This document shows, one piece after another, positions 56,159 through 64,000 of a stretch of 64,000 nucleotides of DNA; the stretch's first letter is position 1; every line of letters starts with the position of its first letter. This DNA comes from Comamonadaceae bacterium (GTDB lineage: Bacteria; Pseudomonadota; Gammaproteobacteria; Burkholderiales; Burkholderiaceae_C), in contig JAIXSQ010000018.1 of assembly GCA_027484575.1 (NCBI GenBank), forward strand, positions 472,700 through 536,699. The letters run 5' to 3'. The notes beneath the pieces are model-generated. The model was not told the origin of the DNA. It saw only the letters and a list, made by a program, of their open reading frames with translations, and did not search any database. Made by a program: the position numbers and the translations under genes.

Positions 56159-57051
56159 TGCTTGATCTCCATGGCGCTGCGCAGGCCGTCGGCCAGCAGG
56201 TTGAAGGCGATGGAGGTGACGAAGATCATCGCCCCCGGCAGCGCGGCCACCCAGGGCTGGGTGTAGATCGCGGTGCGCAGCGTGTTGAGCATCAGGCCCC
56301 ACTCGGGCTCCGGCGGCTTGACGCCCAGGCCCAGGAACGACAGCCCCGAGGCCAGGATCATCGACACCGCGATCAGGCTGGTGGCGTACACGAAGATCGG
56401 CCCCAGCACGTTGCCCAGCACGTGCACCCGCACGATGGTGAAGGCGCTGGCGCCGGAGGCGCGCGCCGCGTCGACGAAGTCGCGGTTGCGGATCTGGGTG
56501 GTCACGCTCTCGGCCACCCGCGCGATCGGCGGGATGAAGACGATGGTCAGCGAGATCAGCGAGTTGGTGATGCCCGCCCCCAGCGCGCCCGACAGCGCGA
56601 TGGCCAGCAGCACAGAGGGGAAGGCGTAGAACACGTCGACGGTGCGCATGGTCACGGTGTTGACCCAGCCGCCCGCGTAGCCGGCGGTGATGCCGATCAC
56701 CGCGCCCAGCGCGAAGGCGCACAGCACCGGCGTGATGCCCATGAACAGCGACAGCCGCGCGCCCACCAGCAGGCGCGAGAGCATGTCGCGGCCCAGTTCG
56801 TCGGTGCCCAGCGGGTAGCCCTCGCTGCCGATCGGCTTGAGCCGCGACAGCATCGAGGAGCCGTAGGGGTCGGCCGGTGCGATGGCGCTGCCGAAGGCGG
56901 CCAGCAGCAGGAGCAGCAGCACCGTGAGCGCGGCGCCGACGGCGACCTTGTCGCGCAGGAAGCGCTGGCCGACGGTGCGCCAGTAGCCGGGCGAGCGCTC
57001 GGGCGGCGCGGTGGTCGCGGCGGGACCGGGGGGAGCGAGGGTGGCGTCCAT
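56155..57051 (-). CDS. ABC transporter permease (DppC-like)
   Basis: The 298-residue inner-membrane protein has the OppC N-terminal segment (RDKVAVGAALTVLLLLLLAA) and the binding-protein-dependent permease core. The core includes PLGTDELGRDMLSRLLVGAR, IGITAGYAGGWVNTVTMRTV, and the EAA loop with DFVDAARASGASAFTIVRVH and VLGN. Six transmembrane helices. A 25-residue Ala/Pro head. The gap to the upstream permease is 10 bases. Confidence 0.92.
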
Positions 57052-57061
57052 GGTCGGTGCC

Positions 57062-58015
57062 TCAGGCGCGGGCGATGCGGGGGTCGAGCAGGGTCTGCAC
57101 CACGTCGACGACGAGGTTCAGCACGACGAAGAACATGGCCAGCACCAGGATGGTCCCCTGCAGCAGCGGCAGGTCGCGCTGGAAGATGGCCGAGTTCAGC
57201 AGGAAGCCGGTGCCCGGCCAGGAGAACACGGTCTCGATCAGGATCGAGCCGCCCAGCAGGTAGCCCAGCTGCAGGCCCATCACGGCCAGCGCGGTGGGGG
57301 CGGCGTTCTTGACCACGTGCAGGAACACGCCCAGGTCGGTCAGCCCCTTGGCGCGCAGGCCCACGATGAACTCCTGGGCCAGGATCTCGGCCACCAGCGC
57401 GCGCACGGTGCGGGCGATGATGCCGGTGGGGATCACGCTCATGGTCAGCGCCGGCAGGATCATGTGGCGTAGGTGCTCCCAGTCCCACACCCAGTCGGCC
57501 GAGCCGCCGGGGCCGGCGCCGCCGGGCGGCAGCAGGCCGGTGAGGGCCGAGAACAGGATCACCAGCACCATGCCCAGCCAGTAGTGCGGCACGCTCACGC
57601 CCAGCACCGAGGCCAGCGAGGCGGCCTTGTCGACCCAGGAGCCCTGGAAGTAGCCGGCCACGAAGCCGAACAGCGTGCCCAGCACGAAGCCGATCAGCGT
57701 GGCCAGCACCGCCAGCCGCAGCGTGTTGCCCACCGCGCGCAGCACCTCGTCGGCCACCGGCCGGCCGCTGGCGATGGACATGCCCATGTCGCCCTGCAGC
57801 GCGCGCCAGACCCAGCTGGCGAACTGCTCGGGATAGGAGCGGTCGAAGCCGTACAGCGTGCGCAGCCGCGCCTGCAGTTCGGCCGAGGCATCGGGCGGCA
57901 GGATGGACACCAGCGGGTCGCCGGGGGCCAGGTGCACGAGGGCGAAGCACACCAGCGCCACGCCCAGCATGATGGGCAGGGTGTAGAGCAGGCGGCGCAG
58001 CAGGAAGCCAAGCAT
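57062..58015 (-). CDS. ABC transporter permease (DppB-like)
   Basis: The 317-residue permease starts MLGFLLRRLLYTLPIMLGVA and carries the family's HLAPGDPLVSILPPDASAEL, YGFDRSYPEQFASWVWRALQ and GDMGMSIASGRPVADEV blocks, with the EAA loop near FIVGLRAKGLTDLGVFLHVV. It forms the channel with the DppC-like protein and is the first permease after the binding-protein gene, 79 bases away. Confidence 0.92.
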   Translation of the reverse strand: MLGFLLRRLLYTLPIMLGVALVCFALVHLAPGDPLVSILPPDASAELQARLRTLYGFDRSYPEQFASWVWRALQGDMGMSIASGRPVADEVLRAVGNTLRLAVLATLIGFVLGTLFGFVAGYFQGSWVDKAASLASVLGVSVPHYWLGMVLVILFSALTGLLPPGGAGPGGSADWVWDWEHLRHMILPALTMSVIPTGIIARTVRALVAEILAQEFIVGLRAKGLTDLGVFLHVVKNAAPTALAVMGLQLGYLLGGSILIETVFSWPGTGFLLNSAIFQRDLPLLQGTILVLAMFFVVLNLVVDVVQTLLDPRIARA

Positions 58016-58094
58016 GGGGCGGGGTGCGGTCGTTGCGGTCGGTGCGATGCCGGCGCGCGGGCCGCCCGGTGGTGGCGGCCCGCGGCCTGCGGCT

Positions 58095-59750
58095 TCAGTC
58101 CATCGTCATCGTGGCGATGTCGATGAACCAGCTGCGCGGCTGCACCACGTTCTTGACCTTGGCGGTCATCGCGCGCGGGCCGACGTCATGGGCGATCCAG
58201 ACGAAGGGCGCCTCCTCGACGATGCGGGCGTGCAGCTTGGCCAGGGCGGCGTCGCGGGCCTTGTCGTCGAAGGCATTGCGGGCGTCGGCGATCAGCTTGT
58301 CGATCTCGGCGTTGCCGAAGTAGCCCCAGTTGTTGGACACCGGCGGGAAGGTCTTGGTGCTGGTGAAGCGCACCATCGCGAAGAACGGGTCCATGGCCGC
58401 GAAGCTGACGTTGATCGCGTTCGCGCCGTTGGCCGAGGGGTCCTTGGCGCCCTTGCGCCAGTTGGTGAACAGGGTGTTCCACTCGATCACGTCGAACTGC
58501 ACGTCGAAGCCGCACTGCTTGAGCGACTGCTGCACGAACTCGTTCATGGGCAGCGGCTGCATCTGGCCCGAGCCGCTGGCGCTGATCTGCACCTTGACCT
58601 TCAGCGGCTTGGCGGGCGTGTGGCCGGCCTCGGCCATCAGCTTCTTGCCTTCCGCCGGGTCGTAGCGGATGTCGAACTTGGGGTTGCCCCACCACGGGTG
58701 GCCGGGAGGCACGGTGCCCTTGGGCACGCCCATCATGCCGCCCAGCAGCTTGAGCAGGCCGGCGCGGTCGACGCACAGGTTCGCCGCCTGGCGCACCCGC
58801 TTGTCCAGCCAGGGCGAGCCCTCGGCGAACGACAGCTGCCAGGGCCACACGTGCGGCTGCTGGTTGAAGTAGATCTTGTGGCCGCGCTGCTGGATCGCGC
58901 CCATGGCGTCGGGCGCGGGCGCCTCGATCCAGTCGACCTGGCCGGACAGCAGCGCCGCGGTGCGGGCATTGGCCTCGGGCATGGGGATCATCACCACGCG
59001 GTCGATCTTGGGCACCCGCTTGGGATCCCAGTAGCCCTTGAAGGCTGCCACTTCCAGCCGCTCGCGCGGCACGAAGCGCGTCATGCGGAAGGGGCCGGTG
59101 CCCGAGGCGTCGGCCGCGAAGGCGTTCCAGGCCGCCTTGGCCTTGTCGCCCGCGTTCGCGCCGGGGGCGGCGTCGAACTTCTTCTGCCAGTGGGCCGGGC
59201 TGGCCATGAACAGGTTGGTCAGGTTCAGCGGCAGGAAGGCGTCGGGCTCGCTGGTGGTCAGTTCCACCGTCATGTCGTCGATCTTGCGGGCGCTGCGCAG
59301 CGTGGGCATGCGCGAGGCGGTCACGCCGACCTGGCTGGCGTCGAAGTGCGGCGCGTCCTTGTCCAGCACCTTGCGCACGTTCCAGACCACGGCGTCGGCG
59401 TTGAAGTCGCTGCCGTCGTGGAACTTGACGCCGGGGCGCAGCTTGAACACCCACTTGGTCTTGTCCTTGGCGTCCACGGTCCACGCGGTGGCCAGGCCGG
59501 GGATGAGCACGCTGGGCGCGTCGGCCTTGGACAGGTCCCAGCCGGTCAGCGCGTCGTACAGCGGGATGCCGGTGAAGCGGTTGCCTTCGAAGCCCTGGTC
59601 GGGCTGGCCCAGCGTGCGCGGGATGTCGGCCGCGGTCATCGCGATGCGCAGCACCTTCTCCTGCGCCAGCGTGGCCGTGGAGGACAGGGCCAGCACGCCG
59701 GCCGCGGCGATCGCGCCCAGGGCGCGGTGAAGGGGGGTGAACCGTGTCAT
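58095..59750 (-). CDS. ABC transporter substrate-binding protein (peptide/nickel/ureide family 5)
   Basis: The 551-residue exported protein has a signal peptide (LGAIAAAGVLALSSTATLAQ) and SBP family 5 motifs: VLRIAMTAADIPRTLGQPDQ, GIPLYDALTGWDLSK, WVFKLRPGVKFHDGSDFNAD and FVPRERLEVAAFKGYWDPKR. No lipobox, so it is soluble in the periplasm. The ATG at 59750 is preceded by a GGAGG-type site. As first gene of the transporter-amidase operon, it shares a divergent 304-base promoter region with the racemase, and a TGTATGCAAT motif lies 94 bases upstream. The ligand is unknown; neighbours suggest a ureide or amidated acid rather than a peptide. Confidence 0.92.
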   Translation of the reverse strand: MTRFTPLHRALGAIAAAGVLALSSTATLAQEKVLRIAMTAADIPRTLGQPDQGFEGNRFTGIPLYDALTGWDLSKADAPSVLIPGLATAWTVDAKDKTKWVFKLRPGVKFHDGSDFNADAVVWNVRKVLDKDAPHFDASQVGVTASRMPTLRSARKIDDMTVELTTSEPDAFLPLNLTNLFMASPAHWQKKFDAAPGANAGDKAKAAWNAFAADASGTGPFRMTRFVPRERLEVAAFKGYWDPKRVPKIDRVVMIPMPEANARTAALLSGQVDWIEAPAPDAMGAIQQRGHKIYFNQQPHVWPWQLSFAEGSPWLDKRVRQAANLCVDRAGLLKLLGGMMGVPKGTVPPGHPWWGNPKFDIRYDPAEGKKLMAEAGHTPAKPLKVKVQISASGSGQMQPLPMNEFVQQSLKQCGFDVQFDVIEWNTLFTNWRKGAKDPSANGANAINVSFAAMDPFFAMVRFTSTKTFPPVSNNWGYFGNAEIDKLIADARNAFDDKARDAALAKLHARIVEEAPFVWIAHDVGPRAMTAKVKNVVQPRSWFIDIATMTMD

Positions 59751-59843
59751 GGAGGGCTCCAGCGAAGGTCTTGGACGTGGTGGGTGCTCGGCGCGCGGCG
59801 GGTGTCCGCAAGGACGGTGCGCACGCGGCGTGGGCGAACGCTT

Positions 59844-59853
59844 TGTATGCAAT
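59844..59853. promoter_or_regulatory. Candidate GntR operator, transporter side
   Basis: TGTATGCAAT, within the near-palindrome TTGTATGCAA, lies 94 bases upstream of the binding-protein start. TTG-N4-CAA symmetry is typical of FCD-type GntR operators. Confidence 0.5.
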
Positions 59854-60012
59854 GCCTGTGCCAGCCCGGGTCGGGATGCCGGCGGCCGCGCCGCGCCTGC
59901 GGGTTCTCCCGGAGGCTGCCCCACGCTGGGGAAAGGGGTGTCCGCCCACGGTGCGCGCCGTGCACCGGGACGGCGCGCCCGGACCGTGGCGGGGGCCTGG
60001 GCCCCGGCACGG

Positions 60013-60022
60013 TGTATGCAAT
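60013..60022. promoter_or_regulatory. Candidate GntR operator, racemase side
   Basis: An exact second copy of TGTATGCAAT lies 33 bases before the racemase start, 169 bases from the first copy and in the same orientation. Each of the two divergent genes thus has its own copy. Confidence 0.5.
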
Positions 60023-60054
60023 CCGGTGGCGACGCATCCCTCCGGACCCCACCC

Positions 60055-60786
60055 ATGAAGCTGCTGCTGATCAACCCCAACACCACCGCGTCGATGACCG
60101 CCACCATCGCCGCCGCCGCCCGCGCGGCCGCCGGCGCCGGGGTGGAGCTGCGCGCGGTGCAACCCAGCTTCGGCCCGGCCTCGATCGAATGCCATGTCGA
60201 CGAGGTCGTCGGCGCCGCGGGCGTGGCCGAGCAGGTGCGGGCGAACGCCGGCTGGGCGCCCGACGCCGTGGTGGTGGCCTGCTTCGGCGACCCGGGCGTC
60301 GACGCCGCGCGCGAGCTGACCGACGCACCCGTGCTGGGCATCGCCGAGGCCGCGTTCCATGCGGCGTCGTTCCTGGCGACCTCGTTCTCGGTCGTCACCA
60401 CGCTCACCCGCACTTGCACCACGGCCGAGCGCCTGCTGCAGCGCAGCGGCCTGGCCGCCCTGTGCCGGGGCGTGCACGGCACCGACATCCCGGTGCTGGA
60501 CCTGGAACGCGAGCCGCAGGCCACCTTCGCGCGCATCGAGGCTGCCGCGCGTGAGGCGCTCGCGCGTGACGGCAGCGGCGCGCTGGTGCTGGGCTGCGCC
60601 GGCATGGCGCCGCTGTGCGCCCGGCTGTCGGACCGGCTGGGCGTGCCGGTGGTCGACGGCGTGGCGGCCGCGGTGCGTTTCGCCGAGGCGCTGCACGGCC
60701 TGGGCCTGCGCACCTCGCGCCGCGGCGACTACGCCCCGCCGCCCCCCAAGCCCTGGGCCGGCTGGGCCAGCAGCTGGGGCGGCTAG
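60055..60786 (+). CDS. Asp/Glu/hydantoin racemase family protein
   Basis: The 243-residue protein belongs to the HyuE/allantoin racemase group of cofactor-independent racemases. It starts MKLLLINPNTTASMTATIAA and carries the two active-site cysteines of the family in VVVACFGDPGV and LVLGCAGMAPL. Members racemise hydantoins, allantoin or related cyclic ureides, giving the enantiomer used by the stereospecific hydrolase. That fits the M20 amidohydrolase and AllA-like lyase in the same cluster. It is divergently transcribed from the transporter operon. Confidence 0.88.
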   Translation: MKLLLINPNTTASMTATIAAAARAAAGAGVELRAVQPSFGPASIECHVDEVVGAAGVAEQVRANAGWAPDAVVVACFGDPGVDAARELTDAPVLGIAEAAFHAASFLATSFSVVTTLTRTCTTAERLLQRSGLAALCRGVHGTDIPVLDLEREPQATFARIEAAAREALARDGSGALVLGCAGMAPLCARLSDRLGVPVVDGVAAAVRFAEALHGLGLRTSRRGDYAPPPPKPWAGWASSWGG

Positions 60787-60822
60787 CGCGGCGTCGGCCG
60801 CATCCTCGCCCTCTCCCTCGTC

Positions 60823-60842
60823 ATCCCCGCGAAGGCGGGGAT
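60823..60842. terminator. Extragenic palindrome, possible terminator after the racemase
   Basis: ATCCCCGC-GAAG-GCGGGGAT forms a perfect 8-bp stem with 4-nt loop 36 bases after the racemase stop. It is of the same family as the palindromes at 21287 and in the 44-kb array. No T-run follows. Confidence 0.45.
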
Positions 60843-60895
60843 CCACGCGCAGGCGCAGCCGTGACGCCCGCGCACGGCGGGCCCCGCCGCCCGGG

Positions 60896-60901
60896 CACAA
60901 T
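60896..60901 (+). promoter_or_regulatory. Candidate -10 element (CACAAT) for waaC
   Basis: CACAAT ends eight bases before the TTG start of waaC at 60910, implying transcription starts at or beside the start codon. No ribosome-binding site precedes the TTG, consistent with a leaderless message. The -35 region is not distinct. Confidence 0.35.
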
Positions 60902-60909
60902 CCGGCCCC

Positions 60910-61872
60910 TTGAACCTGCTGATCGTCAAGCTCTCCTCGCTGGGCGACGTCGTGCACGCCATGCCGGCCGTGCAGGACATCGCCACCCACCTGCCGCAGG
61001 CCCGCATCGACTGGGTGGTCGAGCGCGGCTTCGCCCCGCTGGTGGAGCGTTGCGCCCATGTGCGCCGCGCCATTCCCGTGGACCTGCGCCGCTGGCGCAA
61101 GGCGCCGCTGGCGGCCGCCACGCGCGGCGAGTGGCGCGCGTTCCGCGCCGCACTCGGCCACGAGGCCTACGACGCGGTGATCGACCTGCAGGGGCTGACC
61201 AAGTCGGCGCTGGTCGCGCGGCTGGCCCGGCTGGCGCCGGGCGGGCGGCGCATCGCGCTGGCCAATCGCACCGACGGCTCGTCCTGGGAGCGGCCCACCC
61301 GCTGGGTGGCCGACCTGGCCGTGCCGGTGCCGCGGCACATCCACGCCGTCGCGCGCTCGCGCGTGCTGTGCGCGGCGGCGCTGGGCTACCCGGTGCCCGA
61401 GGTGCTGCGCCAGGGCCTGCAGGCCACGCCGTGGCGCGACGGCACTGCGCCCTGCGTCGCCTTCGTGCACGGCAGCTCGCGCGCGGACAAGTGCTGGCCC
61501 GAGGCGCTGTGGATCGCCCTGGGCCGTCGGCTGGCCGCGCAGGGCCTGGCCATCGGCCTGCCGCACGGCAGCGACGCCGAGCAGCAGGCCGCGCAGCGCA
61601 TCGCCGAGGGCATCGGCGCGGCGGCGCAGGTGTGGCCGCGGCTGGACCTGGCGCGGCTGGCCGACCGCCTGGCCGGCTGCACCGGCGTGGTCGGCGTGGA
61701 CAGCGGGCTGTCGCACATCGCCGTCGCCCTCGACCTGCCGCACGTGCAGGTCTACAACCACGACACCGCCTGGCGCACCGGCCCGCAGGCGCCGCACCAG
61801 GTCAGCGTGGTGGGCCAGCCGCATCCGCCCCTCGAGGCGGTGTGGCAGGCCTGGGAGCAGGTGCGCCGATGA
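60910..61872 (+). CDS. waaC: Lipopolysaccharide heptosyltransferase I, TTG start
   Basis: The 320-residue GT9 enzyme adds the first L-glycero-D-manno-heptose to Kdo2-lipid A at the cytoplasmic face. It starts MNLLIVKLSSLGDVVHAMPA with IDWVVERGFAPLVERC; the acceptor-side conserved DLQGLTKSALVARLARLAPG matches WaaC, and the C-terminal donor motif is VVGVDSGLSHIAVALDLPHV. The N-terminus is complete only from the TTG at 60910, as no ATG occurs before the first strand. WaaA follows after 25 bases, giving an inner-core unit. Confidence 0.92.
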   Translation: MNLLIVKLSSLGDVVHAMPAVQDIATHLPQARIDWVVERGFAPLVERCAHVRRAIPVDLRRWRKAPLAAATRGEWRAFRAALGHEAYDAVIDLQGLTKSALVARLARLAPGGRRIALANRTDGSSWERPTRWVADLAVPVPRHIHAVARSRVLCAAALGYPVPEVLRQGLQATPWRDGTAPCVAFVHGSSRADKCWPEALWIALGRRLAAQGLAIGLPHGSDAEQQAAQRIAEGIGAAAQVWPRLDLARLADRLAGCTGVVGVDSGLSHIAVALDLPHVQVYNHDTAWRTGPQAPHQVSVVGQPHPPLEAVWQAWEQVRR

Positions 61873-61897
61873 CGGTGCCACGCACGGGGCCCCGCGC

Positions 61898-63193
61898 ATG
61901 AGCCGCGCGCTGCTGGGCCTGTACGGCCTGCTCACCCGCGCCGCCCAGCCGCTGCTGCGGCGCAAGCTGCGCCGGCGCGGGCAGGCCGAGCCGGGCTACC
62001 TGGAGGCGGTGGAGGAGCGCTTCGGCCGCCACGACGCGCCGGCCGTGCCGGGCGCGCTGTGGATCCATGCGGTCTCGCTGGGCGAGACGCGCGCCGCGGC
62101 CATCCTGCTGCAGGCGCTGCGCGAGCGCGCGCCCGGCCTGCGGGTGCTGCTGACCCACGGCACCGCGACCGGCCGCGCCGAGGGCGCGAAGCTGCTGCGC
62201 CCGGGCGACCGGCAGGCCTGGCTGCCCTGGGACACGCCGCAGGCGGTGGCCGCCTTCCTGGCGCACTTCCGCCCGGCGGCCGGCGTGCTGCTGGAGACCG
62301 AGGTCTGGCCGGCGCTGGTCGACGGCTGCCGGTCGGCCGGCGTGCCGCTGGCGCTGGTCAACGCGCGGCTGTCGGCGCAGTCGCTGCGCGGCGCGCAGCG
62401 CCTGGGCTGGCTGTCGCGGCCGGCGTACGCCGGGCTGGACCTGGTGCTGGCGCAGACCGACGCCGATGCGCAGCGCCTGCGCGCCGCCGGCGCGCGCATC
62501 GAGGCGGTCACGGGCAACCTGAAGTTCGACGCACGGCCCGACCCCGCCCAGCTGGCCCGCGCGCGGGCCTGGCGCGCGGCCCTGGGCCGGCCGGTGCTGG
62601 CGCTGGCCAGCTCGCGCGAGGGCGAGGAGGCCGCGCTGCTGCAGCGGCTGGCCGCCGACCCGGCGCTGCGCGAGGGCGTGCAGTGGCTGCTGGTGCCGCG
62701 CCATCCGCAGCGCTTCGACGCCGTCGCGCAGCTGGCGCGCGAGGCCGGCCTGGCGCCGCTGCGCCGCAGCGACTGGCCGGCCGATGCGCCGCCGCCGCCG
62801 GCGGCGCTGTGGCTGGGCGACAGCCTGGGCGAGATGGCGCTGTACTACGGCCTGACCGACGCCGCCCTGCTGGGCGGCAGCTGGGAACCCCTGGGCGGGC
62901 AGAACCTGATCGAGGCCGCGGCCTGCGGCTGCCCGGTGGTGATGGGGCCGCACACCTTCAACTTCGCCGAGGCGGCGCAGCAGGCGCAGGACGCGGGGGC
63001 GGCCCTGCGCGCGGGCGACCTGGCGGCCGGGATCGCCGCGGCGCTGGCGCTGGCCCGGGACCCGGCGCGGCGGGCGGCCGTCGCCGCCGCCGCCGAGGCC
63101 TTCGCGCAGGCGCACCGCGGCGCGGCCGGCCGCACGGCGGACCGGGTGCTGGCCCTGGTGCCGGCTGCGGCGGCCCCCCGAGGCGGGAAATAG
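61898..63193 (+). CDS. waaA: 3-deoxy-D-manno-octulosonic acid (Kdo) transferase
   Basis: The 431-residue inner-membrane enzyme transfers Kdo to lipid IVA. The N-terminal hydrophobic segment (MSRALLGLYGLLTRAAQPLL) anchors it. The catalytic Glu is in ALWIHAVSLGETRAA (SLGE), followed by LLTHGTATGRAEG and LLETEVWPALVDGC. The donor half has LVPRHPQRFD, LLGGSWEPLGGQNLIEAAAC and GPHTFNFAEAA. The order and spacing match WaaA. Only 25 bases separate it from waaC, so they are probably co-transcribed. Confidence 0.93.
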   Translation: MSRALLGLYGLLTRAAQPLLRRKLRRRGQAEPGYLEAVEERFGRHDAPAVPGALWIHAVSLGETRAAAILLQALRERAPGLRVLLTHGTATGRAEGAKLLRPGDRQAWLPWDTPQAVAAFLAHFRPAAGVLLETEVWPALVDGCRSAGVPLALVNARLSAQSLRGAQRLGWLSRPAYAGLDLVLAQTDADAQRLRAAGARIEAVTGNLKFDARPDPAQLARARAWRAALGRPVLALASSREGEEAALLQRLAADPALREGVQWLLVPRHPQRFDAVAQLAREAGLAPLRRSDWPADAPPPPAALWLGDSLGEMALYYGLTDAALLGGSWEPLGGQNLIEAAACGCPVVMGPHTFNFAEAAQQAQDAGAALRAGDLAAGIAAALALARDPARRAAVAAAAEAFAQAHRGAAGRTADRVLALVPAAAAPRGGK

Positions 63194-63210
63194 CGGGGCT
63201 TTCCCCCGCT
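63185..63210 (+). terminator. Competing hairpins at the end of waaA
   Basis: GGGAAA (63185-63190) can pair with TTTCCC (63200-63205), or AGCGGGG (63192-63198) with CCCCGCT (63204-63210). The two stems share bases and exclude each other. They overlap the waaA stop codon. Neither is followed by a T-run. Confidence 0.4.
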
Positions 63211-63347
63211 GATGGCGGCTTTCTCCCGGTCAGCCCTGACGATCATCCGTGCTGCGGGATCCAGCGGCGCACCGGGGGAGCGGCGTGCCGTCCATCCAGA
63301 CCTGCGCCGACGGGGGATCCCTGCGGCGCCGTTGCTTCGGAGGAACC

Positions 63348-64000
63348 ATGTCCAAGACACACGGCACGTCCAGCCTGCGGCTGCGGTTGACGCTCGCCTT
63401 CGCCGCCCTGGCCGCCACCACCCTGCTGGTGGCCATCCTGGCCCTGTTCAAGCTCGGTGACGTGGCCGCCAACGCCCGCGAGATCGCCGGCAACTGGCTG
63501 CCCAGCATCCGCATGCTGGGCGACATCCGCACCAAGGCCAACCAGGTGCGCCGCATCGAGGGCGACATGCTGCTGGGCGACACCACCAAGGTGGACGAGC
63601 AGGAGCGCCGGCTGACCGAGCTCGTGGCGGCCATGGACAAGAGCATGGCCGCCTACGGCGCCCTGGTCACCCCGGCCGAGCGCGCCGACTGGGAGGCGTT
63701 CCAGGCCCGGCGCAGCGCCTGGCTGCAGGAGCACAAGCTGCTGCTGGGCCTGCTGCTCAAGGGCGAGACCGACAAGGCCCGGGTCGACTTCCTGGGCCGC
63801 TCGAACGACGCCTTCAACGCGATGGTCGTGCACCTGGGCAAGCTGGTGGAGATCAACGACAGGGGTTCGGCCGCCACGGCGCAACACACCGACGGGGTGT
63901 TGTCGGGTGCGCGGGCGAGCCTGCTGGCCGGCGGCGCGGTGGCCGTGCTGCTGGCCGCGGCGCTGGGCTGGCTGATCACGCGCGCGGTGCTGGGCCAGAT
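63348..64000 (+). CDS. Methyl-accepting chemotaxis protein, N-terminal part (runs off the window)
   Basis: After a strong GGAGGA site, the product starts MSKTHGTSSLRLRLTLAFAA with a membrane helix (LTLAFAALAATTLLVAILAL). A periplasmic four-helix-bundle sensor domain of about 170 residues follows (VAANAREIAGNWLPSIRMLG ... KANQVRRIEGDMLLGDTTKV ... NDAFNAMVVHLGKLVEINDR). The second membrane helix (LLAGGAVAVLLAAALGWLIT) is reached as the window ends. The HAMP and signalling domains lie beyond 64000. The architecture is that of 4HB_MCP chemoreceptors; the ligand cannot be told. About 217 residues are visible. Confidence 0.85.
   Translation, partial: MSKTHGTSSLRLRLTLAFAALAATTLLVAILALFKLGDVAANAREIAGNWLPSIRMLGDIRTKANQVRRIEGDMLLGDTTKVDEQERRLTELVAAMDKSMAAYGALVTPAERADWEAFQARRSAWLQEHKLLLGLLLKGETDKARVDFLGRSNDAFNAMVVHLGKLVEINDRGSAATAQHTDGVLSGARASLLAGGAVAVLLAAALGWLITRAVLGQ

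Larger units (their letters stand above)
59751..60054. other. Divergent regulatory region, transporter operon versus racemase
   Basis: This 304-base region holds two copies of TGTATGCAAT and no credible gene. Open frames through it are extensions of neighbouring shadows without start or product. Confidence 0.6.

Noticed and set aside
58186..61965. Leftward 1259-codon frame spanning the binding-protein, racemase and waaC region
   Set aside because: It runs antisense through two genes with clear family motifs and overlaps the binding-protein gene out of frame. No start signal or recognisable fold.

Overview
The window is a stretch of very GC-rich bacterial chromosome with the layout of a Burkholderiales betaproteobacterium, probably a Comamonadaceae, Sphaerotilaceae or Rubrivivax-like lineage. 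The evidence is the gene families (paired TctC-type 'Bug' binding proteins, a 8-vinyl reductase of the BciA type, WaaC/WaaA, DUF4399) and extragenic palindromes of the kind that mistranslate as 'PAQAGVH'. I see no rRNA, tRNA, insertion sequence, phage gene or CRISPR array. The genus is a guess.

Layout. 0-4.6 kb: end of a CelD-type acetyltransferase gene, an HpnE/phytoene-desaturase-like flavoprotein, a BciA-like 8-vinyl reductase and a short usher-like outer-membrane protein. 4.7-9.0 kb: two hybrid sensor kinases. 9.2-10.2 kb: a BON-domain protein and a glycine-zipper protein. 10.3-19.7 kb: a tightly coupled leftward polysaccharide operon (PEP-CTERM-like small protein, flippase, O-antigen-ligase-type protein, three glycosyltransferases, GMC oxidoreductase, epimerase). 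19.8-22.9 kb: alkylation repair (Ada-AlkA fusion, MGMT) with an EamA exporter. 23.1-26.1 kb: a secreted unknown and catalase-peroxidase.

26.4-32.6 kb: a rightward catabolic operon (HisD-type dehydrogenase, SDR, LacI regulator, two TctC binding proteins, HpcH/HpaI aldolase) preceded by two identical 16-bp LacI-style palindromes 31 bp apart. 32.7-38.9 kb: mostly small or uncharacterised proteins, including one with a threefold internal motif. 39.0-42.7 kb: a BLUF photoreceptor, a DUF4399 protein, a MerR regulator with a degenerate cobalamin-domain-like region and 11-bp spaced repeats at its start, a divergent unknown gene and an SRPBCC protein.

42.8-50.3 kb: phosphomannomutase/phosphoglucomutase, a 0.6-kb tandem array of composite palindromes, a serine hydrolase, a lipocalin and a large CHASE hybrid kinase with an Hpt domain. 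50.4-60.8 kb: a ureide-type cluster (M20 amidohydrolase, GntR regulator, AllA-like lyase, amidase, Dpp-type ABC transporter, Asp/Glu/hydantoin racemase) with a shared 10-bp motif upstream of both divergent promoters. 60.9-63.2 kb: WaaC and WaaA for the LPS inner core. The window ends inside a chemoreceptor gene.

The themes are cell-envelope polysaccharide, solute-binding-protein-driven catabolism with local regulators, and signal sensing (three hybrid kinases, a BLUF protein, one MCP). Assignments rest on reading the translated sequence and motifs; no database search was run.
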